A stretch of 26,755 nucleotides of DNA, taken from positions 1 through 26,755 of IMG/VR virus record IMGVR_UViG_3300036885_000420. One strand, written 5' to 3'. Source of the stretch: a virus. The position numbers and the translations under genes are program-made. Shown here piece by piece: positions 1 to 9,552 of the stretch. Position 1 is the first letter of the stretch; every line of letters starts with the position of its first letter. The notes below the pieces were generated by a model that was not told the DNA's origin, searched no databases, and saw nothing but the letters and a program-made list of their open reading frames with translations.

Positions 1-52
1 CTTTTTTAAATTAATCATGTCATTTATATTTAAAAAAAGTATAACGGTATTA

Positions 53-415
53 TTAATTATTAGTTCTTTCATATATTTTATTAATTAATCTTAAAGTTCT
101 TTTTGAGGGATATTGTGTTAAAAACGCACAATTTTTAGCCGCAGCATAATCTAATTCAAAATTAAATTGAGACTTGGTTATGTCTATGATAGTATTATTT
201 ATTTTGTTTTTTAAAAACCAATGTGTAATATTATCAATTTTTAAAACTGCTGGCCTATATATTAATTTATCATCATCAGATAATAAATAATACAATGCTT
301 CCGTGGCAACATAACAATGGCCCGTAAGTTTAGACCTGTTCGGAATTTTTAAAAAAATTGGCTTTAAAAACGTATCATCTAAGCTATCTAGAATAACATC
401 TATAATTTCGTCCAT
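53..415 (-). CDS. Small conserved phage protein with possible Cys-His-Asp (papain-like) site
   Basis: This 120-residue protein has three conserved-looking blocks in order: GHCYVATEALYYLL (Cys at about residue 34), THWFL (His at about 66) and IDIT (Asp at about 78). A Cys-His-Asp order of this kind is seen in papain-like/transglutaminase folds, and I recall small phage proteins with the same GHCYVA...THWFL pattern, but no function is established that I know of. There is no signal peptide or membrane segment. It lies downstream of the capsid gene but behind a terminator and its own host-like promoter (448-478), so it is probably expressed separately from the head genes. The catalytic reading is an inference. 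Confidence 0.75.
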   Translation of the reverse strand: MDEIIDVILDSLDDTFLKPIFLKIPNRSKLTGHCYVATEALYYLLSDDDKLIYRPAVLKIDNITHWFLKNKINNTIIDITKSQFNFELDYAAAKNCAFLTQYPSKRTLRLINKIYERTNN

Positions 416-447
416 AATTAATATACGCCATATTTATGTATGCAAGA

Positions 448-478
448 CAAAGATAAAAAAAAGGGTCAGAATATCCAA
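448..478 (-). promoter_or_regulatory. Putative Bacteroidota-type promoter for the 53-415 gene
   Basis: On the minus strand a -7 element TATCTTTG (455 down to 448, fits TAnnTTTG) is preceded by TTG at 478-476 with a 20-nt spacer. This fits the TTG/TAnnTTTG promoter known from Bacteroidota. It begins inside the terminator hairpin of the capsid gene and lies 33 nt upstream of the ATG at 415. Confidence 0.5.
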
Positions 479-485
479 CCCTTTT
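459..485 (-). terminator. Rho-independent terminator after the capsid gene
   Basis: On the minus strand an AAAAGGGT/ACCCTTTT stem with an 11-nt loop is followed by a run of T (the A run at 455-462 on the plus strand). It lies 18 nt after the capsid stop codon and closes the protease-scaffold-capsid gene set. Confidence 0.8.
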
Positions 486-503
486 AAGTATTTATTTTAT
501 TGG

Positions 504-2174
504 TTATTGAAGTAAACCAATTCCGAAAGTATATAAACCGTCGCAATAAATCCTACCGAAATAACGGTTAAGAACCATTTTCTTTGCATAACGAGTTATG
601 ATACCACGTATGGGTGTAAAATCGAACGGATTATACATTACTGGCGTTAACTGCATTGGCACGTATGGCGCGTATATGTAACCGGTTTCTAATATTGATG
701 TTCCCTTATGGCCGATCAAAACAGTATTTGCGGGAGCGTATGGGTCACGATATACTAAATAACGTCCACTAAGTGTACCCACTTTTTCAATACCCATATT
801 GTATTTGTCTTCTTCTGGAGCAGCAGTACTAACATGGAAATACTCAAGGTCGTCCATTACAGCACTAACTTCAGGAGAAACAACTACCCAAGAAGCACCA
901 CCACGAAGGGTAGATTTATGGATCTGAGCAGAAATCTGGTTGATCCTAGTTAATAAGGTCTGGTTCCAGTCTTTCTGAGTTCCCATATAGGCCGTGCTTT
1001 GTCTACGAAGACCATTATAGTCCCAACGAGTAGTCCAAGCAGCACCTCTACGCAAATCACGTAAAATTTCACGGTCAATCTCAGCAGCCATCTGTTCTGA
1101 TAACAAAGCGGTTAACTCGGCTTCAGCATCGATGTTGTGGAAAGCACTAACGTCTTGTGCAAGCTCAGGAGTCCATTGTGATCTCATTTTACGAGTTTCA
1201 ACAGAGACAGTTACTTGGTCAAGAACAAAAGTTACCTCAGCCATACGGCTATCTTCTTCAAGACTGCTATATGTGTTGTAACTGTAGTTAAATGTTAAAC
1301 CAGTTGTTGCGCCAGTTAAAGGCTGATAACCATCAGTTCCAGGATAGCTTAAATCAACGATAAGATTAACGTTTCCGTTAACATCAACAATTGAATTACC
1401 ATAGGTTTGAACCTTTACGTTAAACGGAACAGGATTACCCGCTGTAATAGACGCAGTTGTAAATGGCGATGGAGCATTAAGATTTACATTCGCGGTGATT
1501 GTTAAACCAGCCAAGAATGTTTCAGTGTCCATCGGAGAACCTTGTGGGCCTAATAATTTGCCATCATGTCCAGTGGTTATACCACCAACGATTACATAAG
1601 CAATTTTATCCCCAGTAGTATATGAACTTGCAAAAGATGTCACACCAGTTACTGCTGTAATCTGACCTCTTGAATTGTCGAACAACGATGTGCCTTCATT
1701 GTCGTATGATGTTGCATAAAATGCGTCATACAATGAATTTGTTTGGAACGATGGTCGATCGCCAGCAGGAGCTGCTGCTTGATGTTCAGCTGCATTTTCA
1801 TATGCGCCAGCAGGAGATTTCTTTCCATAAATGTCATTGGTGCTGGTTTTTGGATTGATGTAGTACAATTTACCAATAGGTAAGTTAAGTGCTTGGATAG
1901 AGACGATGTCGTTTGCAAGCAATTTAGCGAATACCCTACGAATAACAGGGAACGCTACGGTTTCGAACTGACCAGACGATGAAGACTCTGTGGCTTCATT
2001 AATCATATAAGATAACTGATTCTCAAATAACTGAGCGCAGTTTTCTTTAAGATTGCCAGTCAATCCTTTTAACAAACCGATTTTTTCCCAACGGTTTGTT
2101 GTAATTTCTCTTTGTTCGCGAAGCTGTTTTAAACCAATATTACCAACTTCGGTACTTTCTGTTAAAAATCCCAT
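504..2174 (-). CDS. 23: Major capsid protein, T4 gp23-like
   Basis: This 556-residue protein is slightly longer than T4 gp23 (521). It forms the hexamers of the head shell. The N-terminal part has the gp23-type stretch FPVIRRVFAKLLANDIVS (about residues 75-92), and the C-terminal end has FDFTPIRGIITRYAKKM and a final GLYTFGIGLLQ. A likely prohead-protease site, I-N-E followed by A, is at residues 58-61; T4 gp23 is cut after Glu65 at a similar (I/L)-X-E site. The gene is the last of the protease-scaffold-capsid set, 44 nt after the scaffold stop. The leader is A/T-rich with no Shine-Dalgarno sequence, and I found no copy of the TATTTATA element directly upstream, so it is probably read from upstream promoters. 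Confidence 0.95.
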   Translation of the reverse strand: MGFLTESTEVGNIGLKQLREQREITTNRWEKIGLLKGLTGNLKENCAQLFENQLSYMINEATESSSSGQFETVAFPVIRRVFAKLLANDIVSIQALNLPIGKLYYINPKTSTNDIYGKKSPAGAYENAAEHQAAAPAGDRPSFQTNSLYDAFYATSYDNEGTSLFDNSRGQITAVTGVTSFASSYTTGDKIAYVIVGGITTGHDGKLLGPQGSPMDTETFLAGLTITANVNLNAPSPFTTASITAGNPVPFNVKVQTYGNSIVDVNGNVNLIVDLSYPGTDGYQPLTGATTGLTFNYSYNTYSSLEEDSRMAEVTFVLDQVTVSVETRKMRSQWTPELAQDVSAFHNIDAEAELTALLSEQMAAEIDREILRDLRRGAAWTTRWDYNGLRRQSTAYMGTQKDWNQTLLTRINQISAQIHKSTLRGGASWVVVSPEVSAVMDDLEYFHVSTAAPEEDKYNMGIEKVGTLSGRYLVYRDPYAPANTVLIGHKGTSILETGYIYAPYVPMQLTPVMYNPFDFTPIRGIITRYAKKMVLNRYFGRIYCDGLYTFGIGLLQ

Positions 2175-2218
2175 AATTTTTTTTAAATTTTAATATCTTT
2201 ATTTTTTATTTTTGCCTC

Positions 2219-3559
2219 TTATTTTCTTCCTCTATTTTCGACATAATCGATGTTCTTTAGTATTTTAGCTAAATGGTCATCATTTGTGTACGATGTTCTT
2301 TCCACTACCTCATCCAATTTTTGTTTTGAAGATGGTGTTATCGAGGCTGACAGCCTGTCTTCAAACGATTCAGAAACAAGCTTTTTCGGGTTCTTCATTT
2401 CCGCAAGAACTGATTTGTACTTTTTCTGCGATTCGGTAATATCATCAATACCCTTAAAGTCGTTGATGATTTTAATTTTATCTTGTTGAGTCAATGCCAA
2501 TTCTTCGTTAATCAAAATATTGTTAACATGTGCCAGATTAGTATTGAATACTGCCATTTCTTTCAACTGCACCCTATATTTGGAAAGTGCTGTTTTATAT
2601 TGGTCAATAAGGGATGTTGCTGATTCACTAAGTTTTTTTGCGTCGTTTAACTTTTTTGTTAACTCTTTATTTTCCTTAATGAGTGCTTTTAATTTTATTT
2701 TAGATTCCTTCACGTAATTCGGGGATTGATCCTGTTCGCCAGTACTCAAATTATCATAACTTGGAAGATGTCTTCCAGTGTTATTTCTTCGAGCGCTATA
2801 AGATAAACCGTGCCCTTCATCAACTTCAGGCTCATTGTCAAATTTAAGGATTTCGTCGATTTCATCATCAGATGGAAGATTTGTATCATCTTCAAAATTA
2901 TCATCGGATAAATTTAATTCAGAAACATCAAATTCGCCATCAGCAACTTTTTCGCCGTCTTCAGCACCTAAATCATCAACCTCACCAGCATTGTCGTCGG
3001 AACCACTAAGACTACCGATAATTATATCTAACCTGTCTCTAAGTTCTTTTAATTCTTGCTCAATATTTTCTCCGCCTTCTACTTCGCCATCTACTTCACC
3101 CGTATCAACATCGGAATCAACATCGACATTACTAAGGTCATCATCAAAAGATGATAATTCTTTGTCGATTTCTTCCATAGTCATATACGGATCAGTTTCT
3201 TCACGATCAACGGTGTAATCGCCATTGTCATTTCTTTCTGTTTCATAAGCGCCTTCGCTGATAACTTTTCTATCAGTTACTTTCGTCTTTTCTTTTGTAC
3301 CATCGGTTTCTTTTTTCATAACAGAATTTTTTGTTTTGTCATTGTCTGAATTAACAGACTCTTTAATATTTTCAACATTATCTGAAGTTTCAGATTCTTT
3401 TGTTGGCTTTTTATTTTTATGTATTTCTTCTTTGATCAATTCATTAAATCTACCCGAAAATTCTTCAGCCAATTTATTCTTAGCATTTTTATCGGAAGCC
3501 TCTTTTAAGCTTTCATAATCAGCCAACGCTTCTTTTAATATAGATTTGTCGTTTTTCAT
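2219..3559 (-). CDS. 22: Prohead scaffold/core protein, T4 gp22-like
   Basis: This 446-residue protein is highly charged. Residues about 1-70 are Lys/Glu-rich and helical. Residues about 110-250 are very acidic, with many Asp/Glu. A long coiled-coil segment follows at about 280-390, with repeated Lys/Glu/Leu and the stretch LAHVNNILINEELALT. It ends in a basic tail, YVENRGRK. Composition, length and position between the prohead protease and the capsid gene match the T4 gp22 scaffold family, which forms the prohead core and is digested by the protease during maturation. The assignment rests mostly on gene order and composition, since this family diverges quickly. It starts 71 nt after the protease stop. 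Confidence 0.85.
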   Translation of the reverse strand: MKNDKSILKEALADYESLKEASDKNAKNKLAEEFSGRFNELIKEEIHKNKKPTKESETSDNVENIKESVNSDNDKTKNSVMKKETDGTKEKTKVTDRKVISEGAYETERNDNGDYTVDREETDPYMTMEEIDKELSSFDDDLSNVDVDSDVDTGEVDGEVEGGENIEQELKELRDRLDIIIGSLSGSDDNAGEVDDLGAEDGEKVADGEFDVSELNLSDDNFEDDTNLPSDDEIDEILKFDNEPEVDEGHGLSYSARRNNTGRHLPSYDNLSTGEQDQSPNYVKESKIKLKALIKENKELTKKLNDAKKLSESATSLIDQYKTALSKYRVQLKEMAVFNTNLAHVNNILINEELALTQQDKIKIINDFKGIDDITESQKKYKSVLAEMKNPKKLVSESFEDRLSASITPSSKQKLDEVVERTSYTNDDHLAKILKNIDYVENRGRK

Positions 3560-3593
3560 ATTTTCTATTTATCTTAATTATTTAATAATTTAC

Positions 3594-3603
3594 TAATAAA
3601 TAC
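3594..3603 (-). promoter_or_regulatory. Copy of the A[C/G]TATTTAT[A/T]-type element upstream of the scaffold gene
   Basis: The minus strand reads GTATTTATTA, a weaker match to the element found upstream of many genes here. It lies 35 nt before the scaffold ATG. It is the least convincing member of the set. Confidence 0.3.
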
Positions 3604-3630
3604 ACAACAATTCTAAAAAGTGTATAAATT

Positions 3631-4329
3631 CTATAAAATATTTTTCCATTCTAAAAATTTATTCATAGCTTTTAATAGCTTATTTTCACTTTCTGCTAAG
3701 GTTGTACTATCAATAGATACTTTTTTTGAATCGTGTTTTGGGAATAAATAACCGCCAGGGGTACTCGGAGATTCAACCAAGTCGAATCCAATTAATTCAA
3801 AATCGTTTTGAACATAATTTTCGCCCTGCATTTCTTTTAATGTTCCAACACCTCTTGAAGAAATTCCTATTTTTATTTTATTTTGAATGTAAAACAAAAT
3901 TTTATCGCCTGGCATAGAAACTATACCAAGTTTAATAAATCCTGGAGTAACCAATAATTTTATTTCGCCATATAAAACATTTTCATCATCGCCCTTTCCC
4001 CACCACATTTTTGTTATCATATGTGAGAGATTTGCTAATGAAATGGTGGAATTTTCTGGGTGATCTGTCTCACCCACAGCACTATTAGCTTGAACTTTAT
4101 TTTGGTATTCTTCTACTTGTGGAACTAATATTTCTTTAGGGTATATTCTACCATTTTTATTTTTTACGCCCCATTTTTGTAAAATACATGTTATTAATAT
4201 GGGTTCATTTTCTTTAAACTGAAAATTTTCTGATAGATATTCTTTATTTAAATCGTGTGAAATATAGCCAGCGTCGTGCTCAACAAGTATGCCAAATCCG
4301 CTTTCACCTTTTCTTAATATTTTGCTCAT
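3631..4329 (-). CDS. 21: Prohead core protease, T4 gp21-like (peptidase U9/S77 type)
   Basis: This 232-residue serine-type protease cuts scaffold, capsid and internal proteins during head maturation. Family motifs are visible: KNGRIYP (about 58-64), GETDHPE with the probable catalytic His90, GISSRGVGT with the probable catalytic Ser at 157 or 158, and ELIGFDLVESPSTPGG (178-193), which contains conserved Asp183. The length is close to that of T4 gp21 (212). It is the first gene of the minus-strand protease-scaffold-capsid set and is divergent from the baseplate gene at 4415. In T4-like maturation it would cut after Glu in (I/L)-X-E sites; such sites occur in the capsid protein and in the 788-residue protein at 21146-23512. 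Confidence 0.95.
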   Translation of the reverse strand: MSKILRKGESGFGILVEHDAGYISHDLNKEYLSENFQFKENEPILITCILQKWGVKNKNGRIYPKEILVPQVEEYQNKVQANSAVGETDHPENSTISLANLSHMITKMWWGKGDDENVLYGEIKLLVTPGFIKLGIVSMPGDKILFYIQNKIKIGISSRGVGTLKEMQGENYVQNDFELIGFDLVESPSTPGGYLFPKHDSKKVSIDSTTLAESENKLLKAMNKFLEWKNIL

Positions 4330-4344
4330 TAATATACTATTTCA

Positions 4345-4354
4345 ATATAAATAG
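4345..4354 (-). promoter_or_regulatory. Candidate late promoter element for the protease gene
   Basis: The minus strand reads ACTATTTATAT, ending about 16 nt before the protease ATG. It matches the A[C/G]TATTTAT[A/T] element shared with nine other genes in the window. The reverse strand of the same site reads TATAAATAG, identical to the T4 late -10 box, but pointing towards the divergent gene. Confidence 0.5.
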
Positions 4355-4391
4355 TATAGAATAGAATTAAAGTTATAATTTAGATAAAAAA

Positions 4392-4401
4392 CTATTTATT
4401 T
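4392..4401 (+). promoter_or_regulatory. Candidate late promoter element for the baseplate gene
   Basis: The plus strand reads ACTATTTATTT, ending 13 nt before the ATG at 4415. It is the same element as at 4345-4354, but in the orientation of this gene, so each of the two divergent genes has its own copy close to its start. Confidence 0.5.
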
Positions 4402-4414
4402 AAAAAGACGCCAA

Positions 4415-7400
4415 ATGAATACAGTTAATCTAGCAACGGTAAATATGGTTGATCCAAACAATTTAAAGGGTAGTTTGGGGCCAAACAATGCAACACCCCA
4501 ATATGAAAATATGCACATATTTGCTGAATTAACAGCACAAGGCAGGGATAGATCCGTTGTAACTACAGGACAATTTGATAGAGTAACTAATTTAGTCACC
4601 ACTAATGGCTCCAAAACAAAAGTAAATTTTATGGGGGCAAATGCTGATAATAATTTTACAACTAATTGGTATTTTGGAAGTACGCCATCAAATATATCAA
4701 ATAGAGAAGCTTTTGGAATATCGTCAATAAAAACGGAAATAAATGCATCTTTTATACCACAAATAAGTATTAAATTTGTAGATATTCGTGGATTATCTTT
4801 TTTTAATAATCAAGATTCACCATATAGAATTTTATTTGATTTTCCTCCGCCAATATTTAATTTAACGATAAAGGGTTTCTACGGAAAAGCTTTAACATAT
4901 CAAATACATTTAGTTAAATATACTTCTGAATTTGAATCCGATTCAGGCAATTTTGTTATTGATGCAGAATTTGTTGCGATGACATATGCTCCGCTAACAG
5001 ATGTTTTGTTTCAATATTCAATGAAATTTAGATTATTAGATCTCAATGCAACGGTTGATGCTAACCGTGCAACAGCTCCATTAAATACAATCTCTTTGAT
5101 AAAACGTGTGGAAATGTTGAATAGCGCACTTCCTAATACCGTATCGGCATCCACAAAGAAAGTTGATGCTTTAACAAAAAAGGCACAACAAATTAATAAT
5201 GCCATTTCTCTCTTAAATGAATATAAAGACGAGACAATTTCATATTTTAAATCCACTGGAAGAGCATATTTGTATATTAATAATGACCCATCGATTTTAA
5301 ATGTGCCTGGGTCAACAGTTGGATTGGGAGGTTTATATAATTATGTTAATAGCACAGATATAAAATTTTCAATTTTACAAGACATTAATCAATATAAAAG
5401 TGGTTTATTAGTAAACAATAAAACACGGTTGTATATTGGATTTGAAGTCGGTTTAGGCTCTAATTTGGAAATTACAAATGATCCAAGCAACCCAAACGAT
5501 TATAGGTATAAATGGTATAATGCATTATCTGGATTTAGTTCGTATTTGAATGGAAAATTATCACAGACTTATGGAGTAACAATTCAACAACCAATATATG
5601 TTACGGCACCCAGTATTAATTTTAAAAATGTTTATCAGGCATATTACATTGTTATTGATATAACAGACATGTATAATAAATTAATTGCCGCACAAAATAC
5701 AACGAATAATGATTTAATTGATGCAAAAAAATCATTAAGAACATTGATTAATTCAACAACACAATCTATGCTAGGAATGATTCCTACAATATATAATGTT
5801 TTTAAAATTTTAATGGATGATGTTGATTTCTTTTTTACAACAATGAGAAAATGTGCTAATTCTGCTCAAGGCAACTATAAAAAAACAGGAGTAAAAAATA
5901 TAATACTTGGTTCCTCAAACGAAGATAAAAATAAGGATATATATCCTTTCCCTTTAATTTATGACGGAGCAAAAAAAATAAGAACATCACCAATAGCCCT
6001 AAATAAAACATTGCCAAACGATTCAAAACTGCCAGAATTACAATTAGTTTATGATTTCATAGAAACATATAAAAAATTAAAAGATTATGAAAAAACTCTT
6101 TTGGGAAAAACATCGATAAATTCAAATGGTAATAATTTATGGATACCATTCACTTCAGCAGACACTGTTTTAAATCCTAGCGTTACAAGCCCAGCGCCAT
6201 ATAGTGATACGGATATAAACAACATTTTCTCAATATTACTTAGAAGATTCTACGTGTTATCACAAAGTTCAGTAAATGCGAGTATTGCATCAAGCAATAC
6301 TTATATGAAATATTTTGGAGAAGCCGAGGCTGTAAACATAATTAATTTCGTTACAAATACAAATAATATTGATAAATTAACTGCATTTTTTAATGGCAAT
6401 AATATTAGCACAGGCGATGATTTAATAGTATATTTAACCAAAACAAATCCAAATTATGATAAAGAATTTCCAAGTTTATATAACAATAGTACATTACAGC
6501 CAATAAATTTGGGAGGGTATTATGCTTTTTTGGAACGCGACGTTGAAACAAGCCCAATTACTGGTAATTTTATTGGCTTTGACATTTACTTTAATAAAAT
6601 AAATGAAAGAATTGCGGGATCTGATTCATCTACAGATCCGATAGACAATTTATTAAACGAGTTAAAGGGAATTTTTACCAACAATCATTTTCCAGTTCCA
6701 GTAAAATTTACATCGCAAAACCTATTATTTTTTGATGATGATAAAGATTCAACTGAGACTAATTCAAAATTTTTCTTTAGATTGGACAATTTAAATTATG
6801 CCAATCCAACAATTGATCTTGATCCTCAAATAGTATATTCAGATTTTAACAATCAGTGGATTTATAGTTTGACTTATTACGGCTATAATTTATCTCAGAA
6901 CAATTTAATATACTTAAACAATAATTTATTGGTGACCGTATTATTATCTTTTTTCGGCAGAACTCGCTCAATGTTTGATGGCAAAATGAATAATATATTC
7001 ACAAACTCTTCGGTTATTCAAGTGCCCGTTTTTTTTATATATTATATTGGCGCATTGTTATCTTTAAGTGATTCAGATAAAAAAATCATTATAGATTTTT
7101 TAAATAATAATACAAAATACGGATCTAAATCAATATCTGAAGATATTGATAATTGCTATAAATACTTAAGCATAACAGATAAAAATACTTTTATAAATCA
7201 ATACACAGATTTTATGAATCTTAGGGGTATTAATTTAATATTGGAAGTTAAAGCATTAATTGGTGGGGCAACTGAAATTAAAGATGAAGATACTCTAAAA
7301 ACATATTATAAAGACAACATACCATTTAATAATAATATAGGAGAATTATCGACTAGAGTATATTTAATAATATATAACAGTATAGCCTTTAAAATGGCTG

Positions 7401-9478
7401 ACAAAAATAACGATTTACAAACTTATGGGCCATACGCATCAATATCAGCCAGTAAAACATCTTTTTTTACTGGCTTTGTTGGAAAAATGAGATCATTACT
7501 ACCACAAGCTAAAGATGCAAAAAAGAAAGAAGATGAAAAATATGAAAATTATGTAAATTCAGAGAATATTGTTTCCGAAACATATTATTCGTTTAAAAAC
7601 ATAAACGACAGATGGATATCTGGATTAAATTTTACAGCTGAAGGATATCCGTTTAACGAACCAGGGAAAAGCCTTATAGACATGTTTGCCTTTGTTGATC
7701 GAAGCATGAACCCGATAGGAAACACTGTTTTAGACATCAGTTGTTTAAAAGATTTACAAAATAATATGGATGCGTCCATATTTACAGTAATATCAACACT
7801 TTTATCAACAAATGGATTCGAATTTTTTCCAATACAAAACTTTATGACCATAACCGATGATGAATGGGCCAAGGAATGCTTTGGTGTCAGTATTGGAAAT
7901 ATAAAAAATACGAGTCCCGCTTTCGTTTGTATGTATATTGGCGGAACTTCAAACTATTTAACAAATAGTGATAATTACGGCAGTGGCGGAAATGATGGTG
8001 GCGATGGTATTTTAGATTTAACAAAAAATATTTATAACGACACCAATTTGGATAATAATATTCAGGCAAATTCATCTTTTGGCGGATGGAATAAGATAAA
8101 AGCATTCAAGGTTAAATTTGGCACTCAAAATCAAAGTATGTTCACGAGCATAAAAATTGATAGTAAAGAATATCCAGAAACGAATGAATCATTACAAATT
8201 TTAGCGAAAATAGCTGGAGATAACACTGTGCCAGCACCAGTGCCAGTAGGACAAAATCTATTTAATTTATATGAAAATAGAGCGTATAAAATAACTGTAA
8301 ATGGATTAGGCAATGCAATGATTCAGCCAACGCAATATTTTCAATTGGAAAGTGTTCCTATGTATAATGGGGCATATATTATATTAGGGGTAGAACACAA
8401 CATAGCTGAAAATTTTATGACAACACAATTCAATGGAGTGAAAATTTTAAAATATCCAATACCAAGAATTTTAGACCCTTATGCATTATTCGGATATACT
8501 GGAGATGTTTTATCAAATTCTGATTTAAATGCTGGATTATCAGTTAGTCCAGCAAATGTACCATTAACAAATTATATTAAACATAATTCAATGTATTCAT
8601 ACAAAATTAATCCCAAAACAACAGAAATATCCGATATGGGAAAAAATTTTATAAGAGATAAATGTGCACAAAATGCATCGAGCGGTAAATTATTTACTTA
8701 TAAATACGCCGATATAAATCCAACTCCTTTATATCCAAATGATCCAAATCCTATATCAACAATAACCGCAATTCCTTATTATTATAGAGACGGCATAGCA
8801 ACCCATATACCAATAACAAACGCAAAAGAAGCCGCTGATGCTTTAATATATTTATATACTAAATACAGCGTTAAGTATAATTTAGACCCTAATATTATTG
8901 CAGCCCAAGGAGCTTGGGAATCTGTATTTTATCGCTTTGCCGCCTTTAATGTTTCCGATGGATATTTAAATGCTGTAGGAATATCTCAAATCGTTAGATC
9001 AACACTCCAAGATTTAATTAATAACGTTTATAACATAAGTCCAATAATAACTTCGGACGAAAGACAGTTAATATTAAATGGATTAAAAACTCCATTGCGA
9101 ATAAATAATGCTGATAAAACGCATAAAAATAATCAACAAACAAGTCTTCATGATGATACTGACAATATATTAATACTTCAAAACGCAATAAATAATCCAG
9201 AACTTATGATAAAGACGCAATGTATGTATATGAGATATTTAGCTGATCAATGTGGATATTTATTATCATCTACTCTTGCGGCATATTATCGACCAGCATC
9301 TAAATCAACAAACTACAATACAACAATAAGTAAAATTATATCAAAAAATGTAGATCCTAAAAATGCTGAAGAGTATGTTTATAATATATTTACTATTCTG
9401 GATAATAATTTTTTTAGAGATAAATCAATTTTGGCAATGACTAAACCCTTTGATCCTAGTAAAACAAATTTAGCATAA
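4415..9478 (+). CDS. Giant baseplate/tail structural protein with hub-like part and C-terminal lytic transglycosylase-like domain
   Basis: This 1687-residue protein is the only plus-strand gene within the head cluster. Residues about 153-210 contain KGFYGKALTYQIHLVKY and FVAMTYAPLTDVLF, blocks I associate with large phage baseplate proteins. Residues about 1308-1335 (FQLESVPMYNG, YIILGVEHNI) resemble the beta-domain of baseplate hub proteins of the gp27/gpD kind. Residues about 1465-1630 look like a soluble lytic transglycosylase/muramidase: NIIAAQGAWES with probable catalytic Glu1502, then AVGISQI, and later LAAYYRPAS. The protein would therefore combine a structural role in the baseplate with peptidoglycan cutting during injection, as T4 gp5 does. 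No signal peptide or membrane segment is visible. A strong hairpin terminator follows directly after the stop. The structural role is fairly sure; the exact T4 equivalent is not. Confidence 0.8.
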   Translation: MNTVNLATVNMVDPNNLKGSLGPNNATPQYENMHIFAELTAQGRDRSVVTTGQFDRVTNLVTTNGSKTKVNFMGANADNNFTTNWYFGSTPSNISNREAFGISSIKTEINASFIPQISIKFVDIRGLSFFNNQDSPYRILFDFPPPIFNLTIKGFYGKALTYQIHLVKYTSEFESDSGNFVIDAEFVAMTYAPLTDVLFQYSMKFRLLDLNATVDANRATAPLNTISLIKRVEMLNSALPNTVSASTKKVDALTKKAQQINNAISLLNEYKDETISYFKSTGRAYLYINNDPSILNVPGSTVGLGGLYNYVNSTDIKFSILQDINQYKSGLLVNNKTRLYIGFEVGLGSNLEITNDPSNPNDYRYKWYNALSGFSSYLNGKLSQTYGVTIQQPIYVTAPSINFKNVYQAYYIVIDITDMYNKLIAAQNTTNNDLIDAKKSLRTLINSTTQSMLGMIPTIYNVFKILMDDVDFFFTTMRKCANSAQGNYKKTGVKNIILGSSNEDKNKDIYPFPLIYDGAKKIRTSPIALNKTLPNDSKLPELQLVYDFIETYKKLKDYEKTLLGKTSINSNGNNLWIPFTSADTVLNPSVTSPAPYSDTDINNIFSILLRRFYVLSQSSVNASIASSNTYMKYFGEAEAVNIINFVTNTNNIDKLTAFFNGNNISTGDDLIVYLTKTNPNYDKEFPSLYNNSTLQPINLGGYYAFLERDVETSPITGNFIGFDIYFNKINERIAGSDSSTDPIDNLLNELKGIFTNNHFPVPVKFTSQNLLFFDDDKDSTETNSKFFFRLDNLNYANPTIDLDPQIVYSDFNNQWIYSLTYYGYNLSQNNLIYLNNNLLVTVLLSFFGRTRSMFDGKMNNIFTNSSVIQVPVFFIYYIGALLSLSDSDKKIIIDFLNNNTKYGSKSISEDIDNCYKYLSITDKNTFINQYTDFMNLRGINLILEVKALIGGATEIKDEDTLKTYYKDNIPFNNNIGELSTRVYLIIYNSIAFKMADKNNDLQTYGPYASISASKTSFFTGFVGKMRSLLPQAKDAKKKEDEKYENYVNSENIVSETYYSFKNINDRWISGLNFTAEGYPFNEPGKSLIDMFAFVDRSMNPIGNTVLDISCLKDLQNNMDASIFTVISTLLSTNGFEFFPIQNFMTITDDEWAKECFGVSIGNIKNTSPAFVCMYIGGTSNYLTNSDNYGSGGNDGGDGILDLTKNIYNDTNLDNNIQANSSFGGWNKIKAFKVKFGTQNQSMFTSIKIDSKEYPETNESLQILAKIAGDNTVPAPVPVGQNLFNLYENRAYKITVNGLGNAMIQPTQYFQLESVPMYNGAYIILGVEHNIAENFMTTQFNGVKILKYPIPRILDPYALFGYTGDVLSNSDLNAGLSVSPANVPLTNYIKHNSMYSYKINPKTTEISDMGKNFIRDKCAQNASSGKLFTYKYADINPTPLYPNDPNPISTITAIPYYYRDGIATHIPITNAKEAADALIYLYTKYSVKYNLDPNIIAAQGAWESVFYRFAAFNVSDGYLNAVGISQIVRSTLQDLINNVYNISPIITSDERQLILNGLKTPLRINNADKTHKNNQQTSLHDDTDNILILQNAINNPELMIKTQCMYMRYLADQCGYLLSSTLAAYYRPASKSTNYNTTISKIISKNVDPKNAEEYVYNIFTILDNNFFRDKSILAMTKPFDPSKTNLA

Positions 9479-9507
9479 AAAATGCCCCTCATCTTAAGGG
9501 GCATTTT
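9479..9507. terminator. Bidirectional rho-independent terminator
   Basis: A perfect 11-bp stem, AAAATGCCCCT with AGGGGCATTTT, has a 7-nt loop. It starts at the base after the baseplate stop codon. The A/T ends allow termination for the baseplate gene (+) and for the gene ending at 9553 (-). Confidence 0.9.
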
Positions 9508-9552
9508 ACAAAAATTAAACCATGAAAAGCGCATGCAAATTTTCGCGCAAAA

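Noticed and set aside
1-18. Minus-strand ATG at 18 with six open codons to the left edge
   Set aside because: It is too short to judge; it could be the start of the next gene but nothing supports it.
488-497. Plus-strand GTATTTATTT behind the capsid gene
   Set aside because: It resembles the shared element but would only drive transcription antisense to the capsid gene. In DNA this AT-rich, chance matches are expected.
1649-1918. Antisense and same-strand ORFs over the capsid gene
   Set aside because: They are other-frame shadows of the capsid coding sequence, with His/Met/Gln-rich, unnatural composition.
2250-3518. Several Ser/Phe-rich plus-strand ORFs opposite the scaffold gene
   Set aside because: These are antisense readings of an Asp/Glu/Lys-rich protein, which always give Ser/Phe/Leu-rich frames.
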